A stretch of 41,774 nt of DNA from Chloroflexota bacterium. GTDB taxonomy: Bacteria; Chloroflexota; Dehalococcoidia; UBA2979. The first letter of the stretch is position 1, and the number at the start of each line of letters is the position of its first letter. A program made the position numbers and the translations under genes. The notes beneath the pieces were generated by a model. The model was given only the letters and a program-made list of their open reading frames with translations, ran no database searches and was not told where the DNA came from. The stretch is taken from NCBI GenBank assembly GCA_027622315.1, contig JAQBZW010000003.1, positions 1 through 41,774 on the forward strand. Reading direction: 5' to 3'. Below, piece by piece: positions 1 through 10,121 of the stretch.

Positions 1-103
1 CCGCGCGAGCGGGGCTCGTTCCGTATGCGCCTCCCGGCGAGGTGCTGCCTCCGTCCGATATGCTGAGTGGGAGCACGAGCACTCGAGCATGAAGGAGGGT
101 GCA

Positions 104-559
104 ATGCAGCCTTGGATCGTCGTCGGTTCGCCCGAGAACTTCGAGAAGCTTCGCGAGCGGAGCTTCGATCTCTCCGCCTTCAAGTCCAGCCGCAAGCGCG
201 AATCCGGCCAGATGGCGCCGGGCGACCGGCTCGTCTATTACCTCACCGGCGTCGTCCAGTTCGGTGGCGTGGTCGAGGTCACCGGCGAGGCGTACGAAGA
301 TCACTCGGACATCGGCCTGCTCTCCGAGGGCAAGCCCGACGAGGACTTCCCCTTCCGTATCGAGACGAAGCCGCTGCTCGTCCCCAAGCCGGGCGACTAC
401 ATCGAGGTGCGCGAAATCACCGATCTCCTGGAGAAGACGCGCAAGCTCGGGCCGAAGAAGCTCGGCATGGCGTTCCGCGGCAACCTCCACAAGATCACGC
501 AACAGGACTACGAGACGATCGAACGCCTGCTCCGCGAGCGCGCGAAGCAGCCCGCCTGA
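104..559 (+). CDS. EVE/PUA-like domain protein (UPF0310-like)
   Basis: ORF 89..559; internal ATG at 104 is preceded by an AAGGAGGG Shine-Dalgarno. Protein MQPWIVVGSPENFEKLRER...GDRLVYYLTGVVQFGGVVEVTG resembles stand-alone EVE-domain proteins. Confidence 0.7.
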   Translation: MQPWIVVGSPENFEKLRERSFDLSAFKSSRKRESGQMAPGDRLVYYLTGVVQFGGVVEVTGEAYEDHSDIGLLSEGKPDEDFPFRIETKPLLVPKPGDYIEVREITDLLEKTRKLGPKKLGMAFRGNLHKITQQDYETIERLLRERAKQPA

Positions 560-614
560 GCCGCGCGGCTGGCGACGGCTTCGTGCTCTGCGCGTGACAT
601 ACGATCGCAGCAAC

Positions 615-1040
615 ATGACGAACGAGACGAACGAAGGGCCCCGCCGCCTCCATCGCAGCCGCGATCGCAAGATCGCCGGCGTGGCCGGTGGCATCGCGGA
701 CTACCTCGAGCTCGACCCGACGCTGGTGCGGCTCGGATTCGCCGTGCTCGCGTTGCTCGGCCTGGGTAGTGTGGCGGTGGGCTACGTCGTGCTGTGGCTC
801 GTGATCCCGCCCCCCGGGGCCGAGGCGGACGCCGAGGTTCACGCCGGGCAGCTCCCCGTTCTCCAGTCGAAGGTCCTGCTCGCCGTGATCGCAGTGCTGC
901 TGGTGCTCGCACTGGGCGGTGGCATCGCGTGGGTGGGCGCGCTGAGCGTCCAGCTGCTGCGTATCTCCGTGCCGATCTGGATCATCGTGATCGCCGGCGC
1001 GTACCTGCTGATGCGGACCCGTCCCACGCGGGCGTCCTGA
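615..1040 (+). CDS. PspC domain-containing membrane protein
   Basis: N-terminus RRLHRSRDRKIAGVAGGIADYLELDPTLVRLGFAVLALL is a classic PspC domain, followed by hydrophobic helices. ATG at 615 inside ORF 99..1040. Confidence 0.85.
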   Translation: MTNETNEGPRRLHRSRDRKIAGVAGGIADYLELDPTLVRLGFAVLALLGLGSVAVGYVVLWLVIPPPGAEADAEVHAGQLPVLQSKVLLAVIAVLLVLALGGGIAWVGALSVQLLRISVPIWIIVIAGAYLLMRTRPTRAS

Positions 1041-1051
1041 GTGCGCGCGCC

Positions 1052-2953
1052 GTGACTACCCCTCCGCCCGCCCAGCTGAAGCACCCCTTCCTGCGTGCGC
1101 TCGAACGCGGCGTCGTGCTGGGCGATGGCGCGACCGGCACGGCATTGCGCGAGCGCGGCTGGTCCGGCCGCGGCGACATCGCCGCGCTCGAGCGTCCGGA
1201 TCTCGTGCGCCAGCTGCACGAGGACTACATCGAAGCCGGCGCCGAGCTGATCCTCACCAACACGTTCGCCGCGAACCGGCAGCTGATGGGACGGCACGGC
1301 CTCGCGTATCGAGTGCGCGACGCCAACTTCCAGGCCGCGCGAGTCGCGCGCGACGCTCGCGAGATCAAGGGCGCGCCCGTCTTCGTTGGTGGGTCCGTGG
1401 GCCCGCTCGGGCGCGACTTCGCGATCGGCGCGCTTTCCGTCGACGACGCCGAGTCCGCCTTCCTCGAGCAGATCGCCGCGCTCGTCGAGGGCGGCGTGGA
1501 CTTGCTGGTGATCGAGACGATGTCCGGTCTGAGCGAAGCGCTCGCCGCGCTGCGGGCGGCCCGTCGCAGCACGGACCTGCCGGTGATCGCGATGGTGAAC
1601 TTCACCGCCTCGCTGACCACCGCGTCCGGCGAGTCGCTCCTGACCGTCGCGCGCGCGCTCACGGAGGGCGGTGCGGACGTCGTCGGGGTGAACTGCGGTG
1701 TCGGTCCGCAAGCAGCGTTGGACATGCTCGCGGAGCTGGCAGGCCAGCCGGCGATCGCGCCGCTCGCGGTGAAGCCGAACGCGGGCATGCCGCGTGTTGC
1801 CGGCGGTCGCCTCGTCTACCCGTCCACACCCGCCTACTTCGCCGACTTCGCGCGCCGCGCCAAGGATCTCGGCGCCGCCTTCATCGGCGGCTGCTGCGGC
1901 ACGACGGACGACCACGTGCGGGCGATGCACGAGGCGCTCGCCGGCGCCGGCATCGCCGCTGTCGGCGGGCGTGTCGCGGGCGGCGTCGGGGAGACGGTGG
2001 ACACGCGCGGCGCGCTCGCGTCCGGCGACGCCGCACCGGAGCCGCGTGAGCCGTCCGCGGAGGGGGCGACCCCGCGCCTCCGCGACAAGCTGGCGTCCGG
2101 GAAGTTCGCGATTTCTGTGGAGATCGATCCTCCGCGCGGGGTGAACCCGCGTAAGGCAATCGAAGGCGCACGGGAACTGTTCGCTGCCGGCGCCGACGCG
2201 ATCAACATCGGCGACTCGCCGATGGCGCGGGTGCGCATGAGCGCGCTCTCACTCGCCGTTCAGATCGAGCACGCCGTGGGCATCGAGACGATCATCCACC
2301 AGACGACGCGCGACCGGAACCTGATGGCGCTGCAGTCCGATCTGCTCGGCGCGTACGCGCTCGGTATCCGCAACATCATCGCCCTCACCGGGGACCCGCC
2401 GCCCGAGGCGTCGCGCTCGTCCGCCGTCTGGGACGTGGACGCGATCGGCTTCATTCGCGTGCTCAAGCGACTGAACGAAGGTGTCGACTTCGCCGGCAAC
2501 TCGATCGGTCGGGCGACCGACTTCTACGTCGCGTGTGCGGCGAACCCGACCGCCGAGGACGTCCAACTCGAGCTGTCCCGGCTGCGCGAGAAGCTCGACG
2601 CCGGCGCGGATCTCGTCATGACGCAGCCGGTCTACGACGCGCACACCGTGCTCGAGTTCTTCGAGCGGTTGGGCTCGATCGATGTCCCCGTGCTGCTCGG
2701 TGTCATGCCACTCGTGTCGTCGCCGCACGCGGAGTTCATCCACAACGAGCTCGCGGGCGTCGTGGTGCCGGAGGACGTGCGCGCGCGCATGCGCTCCGCC
2801 GGCGAGGCGGGCGTCGCGGCCGGCCTCGAGATCGCCATGGAGCAGGTCGACGAGGCGCGCGCGTTCGAGTTCGTGTCGGGCATCTACATCATGCCGTCGT
2901 TCGGGCGCTACGAGGTCGCCGCGGAGATGGTGCGACGGACGGCGGCCCCCTGA
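1052..2953 (+). CDS. Bifunctional homocysteine S-methyltransferase / 5,10-methylenetetrahydrofolate reductase
   Basis: N-terminal half GDGATGTALRERG...NTFAANR...GGCCGTTDDHV is a Zn/homocysteine-binding methyltransferase domain. C-terminal half FAISVEIDPPRG...ALTGDPP...TQPVYDAHTVLEFF is MTHFR. GTG start at 1052 inside ORF 794..2953. Confidence 0.9.
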   Translation: MTTPPPAQLKHPFLRALERGVVLGDGATGTALRERGWSGRGDIAALERPDLVRQLHEDYIEAGAELILTNTFAANRQLMGRHGLAYRVRDANFQAARVARDAREIKGAPVFVGGSVGPLGRDFAIGALSVDDAESAFLEQIAALVEGGVDLLVIETMSGLSEALAALRAARRSTDLPVIAMVNFTASLTTASGESLLTVARALTEGGADVVGVNCGVGPQAALDMLAELAGQPAIAPLAVKPNAGMPRVAGGRLVYPSTPAYFADFARRAKDLGAAFIGGCCGTTDDHVRAMHEALAGAGIAAVGGRVAGGVGETVDTRGALASGDAAPEPREPSAEGATPRLRDKLASGKFAISVEIDPPRGVNPRKAIEGARELFAAGADAINIGDSPMARVRMSALSLAVQIEHAVGIETIIHQTTRDRNLMALQSDLLGAYALGIRNIIALTGDPPPEASRSSAVWDVDAIGFIRVLKRLNEGVDFAGNSIGRATDFYVACAANPTAEDVQLELSRLREKLDAGADLVMTQPVYDAHTVLEFFERLGSIDVPVLLGVMPLVSSPHAEFIHNELAGVVVPEDVRARMRSAGEAGVAAGLEIAMEQVDEARAFEFVSGIYIMPSFGRYEVAAEMVRRTAAP

Positions 2954-3026
2954 GCCGGCGGCCCGGATCGCAGGCGCAGGCCGGTGCACTGTTACGATCA
3001 CTTCGTAGGCGGCACCGGGAGGTCCC

Positions 3027-4856
3027 GTGGTGACCGAGCAGAGCCCATTCCACTTCTCTCCACGCCCGAACCGCGCGGACGCGATCCCCTGGCAAGAGTG
3101 GAGTGCCGACGTCTTCGCGCGCGCACGCGCCGAGGACAAGCCCGTGCTGCTCTCGATCTCAGCGGTGTGGTGCCACTGGTGCCACGTCATGGACGAGTCG
3201 ACGTATTCGGATCCCGCGGTCGCCGAGCTGCTGAGACGCCACTTCGTGTGCGTCCGCGTGGACGCGGACGAGCGCCCTGATCTCGACGCGCGTTACAACG
3301 CCGGCGGCTGGCCGACGACCGCGTTCCTCACGAGCGATGGCGGCGTGATCACGGCGGTCACCTACCTGCGGACGGAGCAGATGCTCGACGTGCTGCATCG
3401 TGTGCAGGAGGGTTGGCTCGTCAACCGCGAGAGCATCGCGGGCGAGATCGAGGCCGGCCGCGTGGAGCGCGAGCGCCAGCTGCTGCTCGCGACCGTTGGT
3501 GGGTTCCTGACGCCCGAGACGCTCGATGCCGCGCTCGCGACGCTCGACGAGCGCTACGACGACACGCACGGTGGCTTCCGCGCCGCCGAGTCGGGCGAAC
3601 GCGCCGAGCTGAAGTTCCCGAACATGGCCGCACTGCGCCTGCTGCTCTACGCCTACCGGCGCCGGGGCGACGAGCGCGCGCTCGCGCGCGCTCGCTTCAC
3701 CCTCGCGGAGATGGCAGCGAACTCGCTGTTCGACTCGATCGAGGGCGGCTTCTTCCGCTACGCCACCCGCCCCGACTGGGGGGAACCGCATTACGAGAAG
3801 CTCAGCCGTGACCAGGGTGCGGCACTGCTCGCGCTCGGCGAATTCGCGCTGATCGACGAGCAGGCCGAGGACTGGGCACTCCCGATCGTCGAGCAGACGG
3901 TGGCGTATCTTGCGGCCGTGCTCGCCGAGCCGAGCGGCGGATTCCTCGGATCTCAGGATGCCGACGAGGCCTACTACCAGAAGGACGAAGGCGGCCGCGC
4001 CGCTCATGGCGCCCCGGCCGTCGATCACCGGGTGTATGCGGCCTCCACCGCGGCGCTCGCACGCGGTCTCATTCAGTGCGGCGTCAGCTTCCGGCGGCGC
4101 GACTGGGTCGAGCGCGGGTTGCGCGCGGTGGACTTTCTGCTCGCCGAGATGCAGGCGGGCGAGGCCGGCATGTACCACGCGTGGGACGGATCGGCCTACG
4201 GGCTCGGCCTGCTCGCGGATCAGACACAGACGATGCTGGCGCTGCTCCACGCCTACGAGGTGACCGGACGGCCGAACTACCTCGAGCGCGCACAGGCGCT
4301 GGCACGCGCGCTCGAACGCGAGTGGCGCGATCCCCGACACGGCTTCTGGGATACGGCGGATAGCCACGACACCACCGGACGGCTCCGCGAGCCGCTCAAG
4401 CCGATCGGCGAAAACGCCGAGGCGGCGGAGGCCTTCCTCTGGCTCGGTCGCCTCACGCACGACGAGCGCTTCCTGCGCACAGCGCACGAGACGCTGAGCG
4501 AATTCGCCGGTGCGCTCGCCGATCATCGCGTCGAAGACGCCGGCTACGCGCGGGTCGCGGATCGCTTGCTCTCGGCCGAGGCGGAGATCAAGATCGTCGC
4601 CGAGACGGCCCCCGGCGAACCGGACCGCGTCGCCGACCCGCTCCACCAGGCCGCGCTGCGGCTGCCGCTGGCGGCGCGCACGGTGCAGCGGCTCTACCTC
4701 ACCGGCGATCGCACGCTGCTCGAGCAGCTGCGCCTGCCGATGGAACGCTCACGCGTGGCCTATGTCTGTGTGGGCTCGGTGTGCACCGCGCCGCTCACAG
4801 ACCCGGAGCAGCTGATGCATGCGATCGAGGATGCGCTCAGCGCGCCGGCGTTCTGA
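3027..4856 (+). CDS. DUF255 / YyaL-SSP411-type thioredoxin-like and (alpha/alpha)6-barrel protein
   Basis: KPVLLSISAVWCHWCHVMDESTYSDPAVAELLRRHFVCVRVDADERPDLDARY is the DUF255 thioredoxin-like signature. GTG start. Confidence 0.88.
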   Translation: MVTEQSPFHFSPRPNRADAIPWQEWSADVFARARAEDKPVLLSISAVWCHWCHVMDESTYSDPAVAELLRRHFVCVRVDADERPDLDARYNAGGWPTTAFLTSDGGVITAVTYLRTEQMLDVLHRVQEGWLVNRESIAGEIEAGRVERERQLLLATVGGFLTPETLDAALATLDERYDDTHGGFRAAESGERAELKFPNMAALRLLLYAYRRRGDERALARARFTLAEMAANSLFDSIEGGFFRYATRPDWGEPHYEKLSRDQGAALLALGEFALIDEQAEDWALPIVEQTVAYLAAVLAEPSGGFLGSQDADEAYYQKDEGGRAAHGAPAVDHRVYAASTAALARGLIQCGVSFRRRDWVERGLRAVDFLLAEMQAGEAGMYHAWDGSAYGLGLLADQTQTMLALLHAYEVTGRPNYLERAQALARALEREWRDPRHGFWDTADSHDTTGRLREPLKPIGENAEAAEAFLWLGRLTHDERFLRTAHETLSEFAGALADHRVEDAGYARVADRLLSAEAEIKIVAETAPGEPDRVADPLHQAALRLPLAARTVQRLYLTGDRTLLEQLRLPMERSRVAYVCVGSVCTAPLTDPEQLMHAIEDALSAPAF

Positions 4857-4886
4857 GCCGGCGGATCGCCGAGCGCGGGGCTCGCG

Positions 4887-5447
4887 CTAGCCGCGCCGCC
4901 CGCCCGGCGCCGACGTGACGTGATCGACCAGGCGCTGGATGCGCCACATGCCGTCGAGATCGCGTTCGTTCATCTCCTGGACCCGCTCGATCAGCGTGAC
5001 CGCGCCGCGGTACGGGTCGATGCCAACGTGCTCCCACGCTCCGCCCGCCGTGCGCAGATTCCACACGGTCTCCTCGCGCAGCATCATGAAGTCCCAGACG
5101 AGATCTTCGATGCGAGCCCCGCGGTAGTCGTGATCGACGGGGCCGTACTGCGCTCGGCGCGCCGCGATCGGGGCGCCGTCGCGTTCGATCATCATCTCGA
5201 GCACATGCAGATCCTCGCGCTCGCTGTCGCGGAGGAAGCCCACGATCTCCTTGATGCACCAGTCTTCCGCGAGCGCATCGTCCGCGCGCGCGGTCAGCGC
5301 GTGCTCGTCGAGGCCGACGACGAGGCCCTCGATGCGATGCGCGATCTCCCGAAGCGCTTTCATGAGGTAGCGCCGCTTGTCTCCGTACTGGGCGACGATG
5401 TATTGCGGCATCGCCAGCATCGTCCGGCGGGCCCGATCGCCTGTCAA
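4887..5447 (-). CDS. DinB-like / damage-inducible helical-bundle family protein
   Basis: Helical protein with DWCIKEIVGFLRDSEREDL and WDFMMLREETVWNLR, resembling the DinB/YfiT superfamily. Start may be downstream of the first Met. Confidence 0.6.
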   Translation of the reverse strand: MTGDRARRTMLAMPQYIVAQYGDKRRYLMKALREIAHRIEGLVVGLDEHALTARADDALAEDWCIKEIVGFLRDSEREDLHVLEMMIERDGAPIAARRAQYGPVDHDYRGARIEDLVWDFMMLREETVWNLRTAGGAWEHVGIDPYRGAVTLIERVQEMNERDLDGMWRIQRLVDHVTSAPGGRRG

Positions 5448-5505
5448 TCGTTCCGATGGCCCGTCGCGGATACGATGCGTCGAAGCGTGGTGGAGGGGAC
5501 GAACG

Positions 5506-5892
5506 ATGAGCGACGAAGCGGCACGGGTCGCCGGGATCGGATTGCTCGACCTCGTACTCGCGCGAGCGGACGACGTACCGGCGACCGCCGTGTTCTATCG
5601 CGATGTGCTCGGGGCGACGGTGCAGAGCATGTCGCCGGCCTGGGCGCAGGTCCGGCTCGCGAACGTCGACATCGGGATCCACGAGCGGGGCGCCGGCGCT
5701 GACGCCTGGGAGCCGGGCTTTCGCGTGGCCGACATCGCAGCGTTCAGGGCGCACCTGCTCGCCAGTGGCGTGGCGATCACGCAGGACTTCCACGAGATCC
5801 CCGGTGGGGTAAAGCTCGGATTCCGCGATCCTGCCGGAAATCCGATCGCCGTCTACCAGTACGGCGTGCGCGTGGCGGATCTCTCCGCGTGA
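5506..5892 (+). CDS. VOC/glyoxalase family protein
   Basis: FYRDVLGATVQSM...FRDPAGNPIAVYQ is a typical VOC signature. ATG at 5506 preceded by GGAGGGG. Confidence 0.8.
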   Translation: MSDEAARVAGIGLLDLVLARADDVPATAVFYRDVLGATVQSMSPAWAQVRLANVDIGIHERGAGADAWEPGFRVADIAAFRAHLLASGVAITQDFHEIPGGVKLGFRDPAGNPIAVYQYGVRVADLSA

Positions 5893-5953
5893 TGACACGC
5901 CTTGGGCGGGCTTCGTTGTTCCTGCTCGTCCGCGTTCCTACGATCGGCAGCGC

Positions 5954-6784
5954 GTGAACGCCGCCTCTCTGCCGTACTCACTGCTCATCCTGCTCGTCGA
6001 GCTCGCCGTCGGGTCGCTCGTGATGCTCGCGGTGTTCGACGGGCGGCGACAGGTCACCACGGGCTACGTCAAAGCGGGCGCCGTGACGATCGTGCCGCTG
6101 GTGCTGCTGGCGCTCTGGCTGGACGCCACTCTCGGCTCCCCCCTCGAACTGGACGGATACCCGCTGAGCCCGGACTGGGCCACGCCGCTGCGTCTCGCGC
6201 TCGTCGTCTTCGGCGCGCTCACGCTTGCCCATCTCGTCGCGGCGCTGCTCGAGCGCCATCGCGCTGGCGTGCTGCTCGCGGCGATCGGCAGCGCGGCGGG
6301 CATCGTGGCGCTCGCGCTGCTCGCGGCGCTGATCGCCGCGCCCACGTGGTCGTATGCGCTGATGCTGGCGAGCGTGCTGGTGGCGGCCGGTGTGCTCGGC
6401 GCGGCGCTGATGTCGATGATGTGGGGCCACTGGTACCTCACCTCGGGCCGGCTCCCCAAGGAGCCGATGGAGCGGATGGCGCTGATCGTGCTCGCCGCGC
6501 TGATCGTGCAGGGCGTGCTGGTCTTCGCCGGCACGGTGCTGCCCGCGCGGGAGGTGCCACTGACCGAGGGCTTCGGCGTCAGCCTCGGGCAGAACCCCGC
6601 CTACTGGCTGCGGGTCGGTGTCGGGCTGATCTTTCCCGCGCTGCTGGCGGTGCTCGCGTGGAGGTCGGCGCAGATCCGAGGGATGATGTCGGCGACCGGA
6701 CTGCTGTACATCGCGCTCGGCGCGGTGCTCGCCGGCGAAGTGCTCGCGCGAGGCCTGCTCTTCAGCACGGGACTTCCGCTCTAG
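5954..6784 (+). CDS. Polytopic membrane protein of unknown function
   Basis: About 8 hydrophobic segments; contains MMWGHWYLTSGRLPKEPMERM between helices. GTG start. Confidence 0.65.
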   Translation: MNAASLPYSLLILLVELAVGSLVMLAVFDGRRQVTTGYVKAGAVTIVPLVLLALWLDATLGSPLELDGYPLSPDWATPLRLALVVFGALTLAHLVAALLERHRAGVLLAAIGSAAGIVALALLAALIAAPTWSYALMLASVLVAAGVLGAALMSMMWGHWYLTSGRLPKEPMERMALIVLAALIVQGVLVFAGTVLPAREVPLTEGFGVSLGQNPAYWLRVGVGLIFPALLAVLAWRSAQIRGMMSATGLLYIALGAVLAGEVLARGLLFSTGLPL

Positions 6785-6841
6785 ACAGCGCGTATGATTG
6801 GGCAGCCCCCGCTCCGCCGCGCGACCCCTTGGAGGATCGCG

Positions 6842-7570
6842 GTGCCGGACCACCCACATCTCGAACCCGGCGCACGTGACCGTCTGCCTGCCTCGCTCGG
6901 CGAGATAGGAATCCGCGGACGCCTGCGCGACGTAACCAGATCGGGCAGCGGGGATCGTGCTCGCGCGAGTGAGCCGACACCTGCCGACGACCAGTTGATG
7001 GCGCGCATGGGGCGCGGCGAGATTGTCGCTCTCGAACTGGTGTACGACCGGTATTCCGCGCTCGTCTTCTCGGTGAGTTACCGCGTGTTGAACGACCGCC
7101 AGCTCGCCGAAGATGTCGTTCAGGAGGTGTTCCTCCGCCTCTGGCGGCGACCCTCCTCGTATGACCCGGAGCGCGGTCGCTTCATCAGCTGGTTAATGTC
7201 GGTGACTCGGAACCGGGCACTCGACGAGCAGCGACGCATCACGCGCCGGCGGCGTGTCGAGTACCGGGACGAAGAGCCGATGTACCAGCTGGCGTCGCGT
7301 GACGCCGCGGACGATCCGCAACTCGGGGCCGAGCTGGCCGAACGCCGGCAGGTCGTCCGCGAGGCGATGACGCGACTGCCCCCGGCGCAGCGCCGGGTGC
7401 TCGAACTGGCCTACTTCAGTGGGCTGACACAGGTGGAGATTGCGGAGCGCACGGGCGATCCGCTGGGCACGGTGAAGACCCGGGTGCGGCTCGGGATGCA
7501 GAAGTTGCGCGAAGCGCTGAGTGATGTCACCAGCGATGGGGCCGGCGGGGGTAGCGATGACGCCGGATGA
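6842..7570 (+). CDS. ECF-type RNA polymerase sigma factor (SigK-like)
   Basis: LVYDRYSALVFSVSYRVLNDRQLAEDVVQEVFLRLWRRP (region 2) and LPPAQRRVLELAYFSGLTQVEIAERTGDPLGTVKTRVRLGMQKLR (region 4). Track ORF begins at 6794, but GTG 6842 is preceded by TTGGAGGATC SD. Confidence 0.85.
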   Translation: MPDHPHLEPGARDRLPASLGEIGIRGRLRDVTRSGSGDRARASEPTPADDQLMARMGRGEIVALELVYDRYSALVFSVSYRVLNDRQLAEDVVQEVFLRLWRRPSSYDPERGRFISWLMSVTRNRALDEQRRITRRRRVEYRDEEPMYQLASRDAADDPQLGAELAERRQVVREAMTRLPPAQRRVLELAYFSGLTQVEIAERTGDPLGTVKTRVRLGMQKLREALSDVTSDGAGGGSDDAG

Positions 7571-8420
7571 ACGTGAAGAGCTGCTCGCGGCGTACGCGCT
7601 CGGCACGCTCAGCGCGCCTGACGCTGCAGACGTCGAGGCGCTCGTCGCCACGAACGCCCAGGCCGCCAGCGACCTCGCGCGGTACCACGAGCTCGTCGAT
7701 CTGATCGCACTGAGCGTGCCCATGCGGCGCGCCGACCCGCGCCTGCGCGAGCGCGTCATGGACGCCGCAGGCCGAGAGTCGCTCGGTCGGCGGGTACGCC
7801 GGCCACGGCTCTCACGACTGCTTCCTGCCGCGGCGCTCGTCGCCGTACTGGTGGTCACCTTCGTCTGGGGCCTCAGCCTGCGCTCCACGGTCTCCGAGCT
7901 GCGCTCTGAGTCCGCTGCGCTGACCGCCGTCGTGGAAACCAACGCCAAGCGGCTGGACGCGCTGGATGGCAGCCAGAGCGCGGTCCAGGAATCTCGCGCG
8001 CTCGGCGTCCAGCTGGCGACCGCACTCCAGGATCAGCAGGTGATTGCCGCCGTTCAGACAGATCCGAACGTGCGCTCGACTGATTTCGAACCCACGGCCT
8101 CCGGTCACGGCGCTGGTGGTCGCTACCTCTGGAGCGAGGCCGCCGACGCCGCCGTGATCGTCGCGCACGATCTGCCGCAACTCCCGTTCGGCAATGTGTA
8201 CCGCATCTGGGTCGAGGACTCGCTCGCACGGCTGACGCCGGTCATGACCTTCGTGCCAGATGGGCTCGGCAACGCGCAGGTGATCCTGCGCTCGCCGGCC
8301 ACGAGCGGGGTGGCGCGCATCTTTGTCGTGGCCACGTCGAACGACGATAGTGACACCGTCGAGGGGCCCGTCGTGCTCCAGGCGAGCCCCGGCGCCGATC
8401 GCTCGGTCGCCCCTCGCTAA
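7557..8420 (+). CDS. Anti-sigma factor, RskA-like
   Basis: EELLAAYALGTLSAPDAADVEALV N-terminal domain, one TM helix (LLPAAALVAVLVVTFVWGL), C-terminal YRIWVEDSLARLTPVMTF...V RskA domain. ATG overlaps the sigma factor stop by 14 bp. Confidence 0.85.
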   Translation: MTPDEREELLAAYALGTLSAPDAADVEALVATNAQAASDLARYHELVDLIALSVPMRRADPRLRERVMDAAGRESLGRRVRRPRLSRLLPAAALVAVLVVTFVWGLSLRSTVSELRSESAALTAVVETNAKRLDALDGSQSAVQESRALGVQLATALQDQQVIAAVQTDPNVRSTDFEPTASGHGAGGRYLWSEAADAAVIVAHDLPQLPFGNVYRIWVEDSLARLTPVMTFVPDGLGNAQVILRSPATSGVARIFVVATSNDDSDTVEGPVVLQASPGADRSVAPR

Positions 8421-8424
8421 AGGG

Positions 8425-9630
8425 CTACGGTCCGAGCTCGCCCGCGCGATCGCCGGCGTTCGTATCGGTGTGTGTCGGGAGCGCCGCCAGCGGGGCGGCG
8501 GGGTGTCTCCGGCCCGAGCGGCGGAGCAGATGCCGTCCCACCAGGCTGAGCGCGAACGCATCGTCGGGCGTCTCGCCGCGAAAGCGGCGGTCGAGGTACC
8601 AGAATAGCTCGCGCAGGATCGCGGTCACTGGGACCGCGATCAGCAGCCCGAGGAACCCGAAGGCCGTGCCCCACACGGCGAGCAGCACGATCACCATCGC
8701 CGGATGGATGTCGACCGCGTGGCCCTGGATGCGGGGCACGAGCAGGCTGTTCTCAAGCTGCTGCACGCCGAGGTAAACGAGCGCGACCCACAGGGCGCGG
8801 CTCGGATCGGTGGCGAGGATGATGATCATCCCCGGCACCGCGCCGATCCACGGTCCGAGGATCGGGATCAGCTCCGTGACGCCCGCCCAGATCCCAAGCG
8901 CGACCGAGAGCGGCACGCCGAGCAGCGTGAGCGCGATGCCCACGGCCAGGCCGACGACCGCCCCCAGCAGCAGCTGCGCGCGGATGTATCGGCCGAGCAG
9001 GCCATCCGCGATCGAGAGCGCGTTCTCCACGTCGGGGCGAATGGTGGGCGGCACCGCGGACTTGAAGTTGCGGGCGACGAAATGGCGGTCGCGCAGCGCC
9101 CAGAACATCCACACCGGCACGACGACGAACGCCAGCAGCACCGTGAGCGTCTGCGTGACGAACGCGATCGAGCTGCGCAGCCACGCGCCGGCGGCCGTCG
9201 TGAACGACCCCGTGCCGTCGCTCACGATCGCGTCGATGCGCTGTTGCGCGTCGACGGGCACGCGACTGTGGTAGCGCTCCAGCCAGGAGTCTGTCTTCTC
9301 CCGTGCGCGATCGACGAGCTCGGGCAGCGTGTCCGCGAATTGCGTCGTCTGATCGGCCGCGAGCGGCACGATCACGAGCGCGGCTCCGAAGAGCGAGGCC
9401 GCGGCGACGGCGTACAGGACGAAGACGACAAGCCCGCGTCGCATGACGTCGCCCTGGTGCGTGCGCGCAGGAATCACCCCGGCCAGCCGGTCCACGATCG
9501 GCGTGAGCGCGTACGCGATCACGGCGCCGAACGCGAACGGAAGCAGCGCTCCTCGCGCGTGCCAGGCGAACCACGCGACCAGCAGCAGGGCCCCGACCCA
9601 CAGTGCGATCCGCCAACGGTGGGATGTCAC
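8425..9630 (-). CDS. AI-2E family transporter (permease)
   Basis: LPFAFGAVIAYALTPIVDRLAG...GVTELIPILGPWIGAVPGMIIIL...QQLENSLLVPRIQGHAVDIHPAMVIVLLAVWG is typical of the AI-2E/PerM family. Confidence 0.88.
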   Translation of the reverse strand: MTSHRWRIALWVGALLLVAWFAWHARGALLPFAFGAVIAYALTPIVDRLAGVIPARTHQGDVMRRGLVVFVLYAVAAASLFGAALVIVPLAADQTTQFADTLPELVDRAREKTDSWLERYHSRVPVDAQQRIDAIVSDGTGSFTTAAGAWLRSSIAFVTQTLTVLLAFVVVPVWMFWALRDRHFVARNFKSAVPPTIRPDVENALSIADGLLGRYIRAQLLLGAVVGLAVGIALTLLGVPLSVALGIWAGVTELIPILGPWIGAVPGMIIILATDPSRALWVALVYLGVQQLENSLLVPRIQGHAVDIHPAMVIVLLAVWGTAFGFLGLLIAVPVTAILRELFWYLDRRFRGETPDDAFALSLVGRHLLRRSGRRHPAAPLAALPTHTDTNAGDRAGELGP

Positions 9631-9686
9631 GGGTGCATTCTGCCTGATCGATCGAACATTGACATGCCCGGCCGACCACGCCGACG

Positions 9687-10121
9687 ATGAGCCCGATGAC
9701 CACCATGGATCTGCTCGAACGCACGATCGTCCGCAGCGGACATCGCCTCACGACGCCACGACGGCGCCTGCTCGAGGTGATGGACGGACTCGGCGATCGC
9801 TTTACCGCCGACCAGGTGCTCGCGGCATCGCCCGGCGTCGGGCGAGCCACCGTGTTCCGCACGCTTCGGCTCATGCAGGAGCTCGGTGTGGTCTGCCAGG
9901 TGGTGCTCGACGGTGGCGGCGTCGCCTATCGCCTCGGGAGCGGTGGCCATCACCACCACGTCGTGTGTTCCGAATGCGGTGCTGTGAGCGACTTCGCGTC
10001 GCACGACATCGAAGACCTCGTCGCCGAGCTCGGGCGCCGCAGCGGCTTCGAGATCGATTCGCACCGCCTCGAGCTGTACGGTCGTTGTCAGCGCTGCCGC
10101 GCGACGCTCATCCTCGATTGA
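9687..10121 (+). CDS. Fur family transcriptional regulator
   Basis: HRLTTPRRRLLEVMDGLGDRFTADQVLAASPGVGRATVFRTLRLMQELGVV, then HHHHVVCSECGAVSDF and CQRCRATLI metal-site Cys pairs. Confidence 0.88.
   Translation: MSPMTTMDLLERTIVRSGHRLTTPRRRLLEVMDGLGDRFTADQVLAASPGVGRATVFRTLRLMQELGVVCQVVLDGGGVAYRLGSGGHHHHVVCSECGAVSDFASHDIEDLVAELGRRSGFEIDSHRLELYGRCQRCRATLILD

Noticed and set aside
104-559. EVE-domain protein as part of a modification-dependent restriction/defence system
   Set aside because: Stand-alone EVE proteins are common, and neighbouring genes (PspC, metE-like/MTHFR) show no nuclease, methyltransferase or other defence component.
3159-4646. 495-aa minus-strand ORF
   Set aside because: Shadow ORF antisense to the DUF255 gene, with no recognisable domain.
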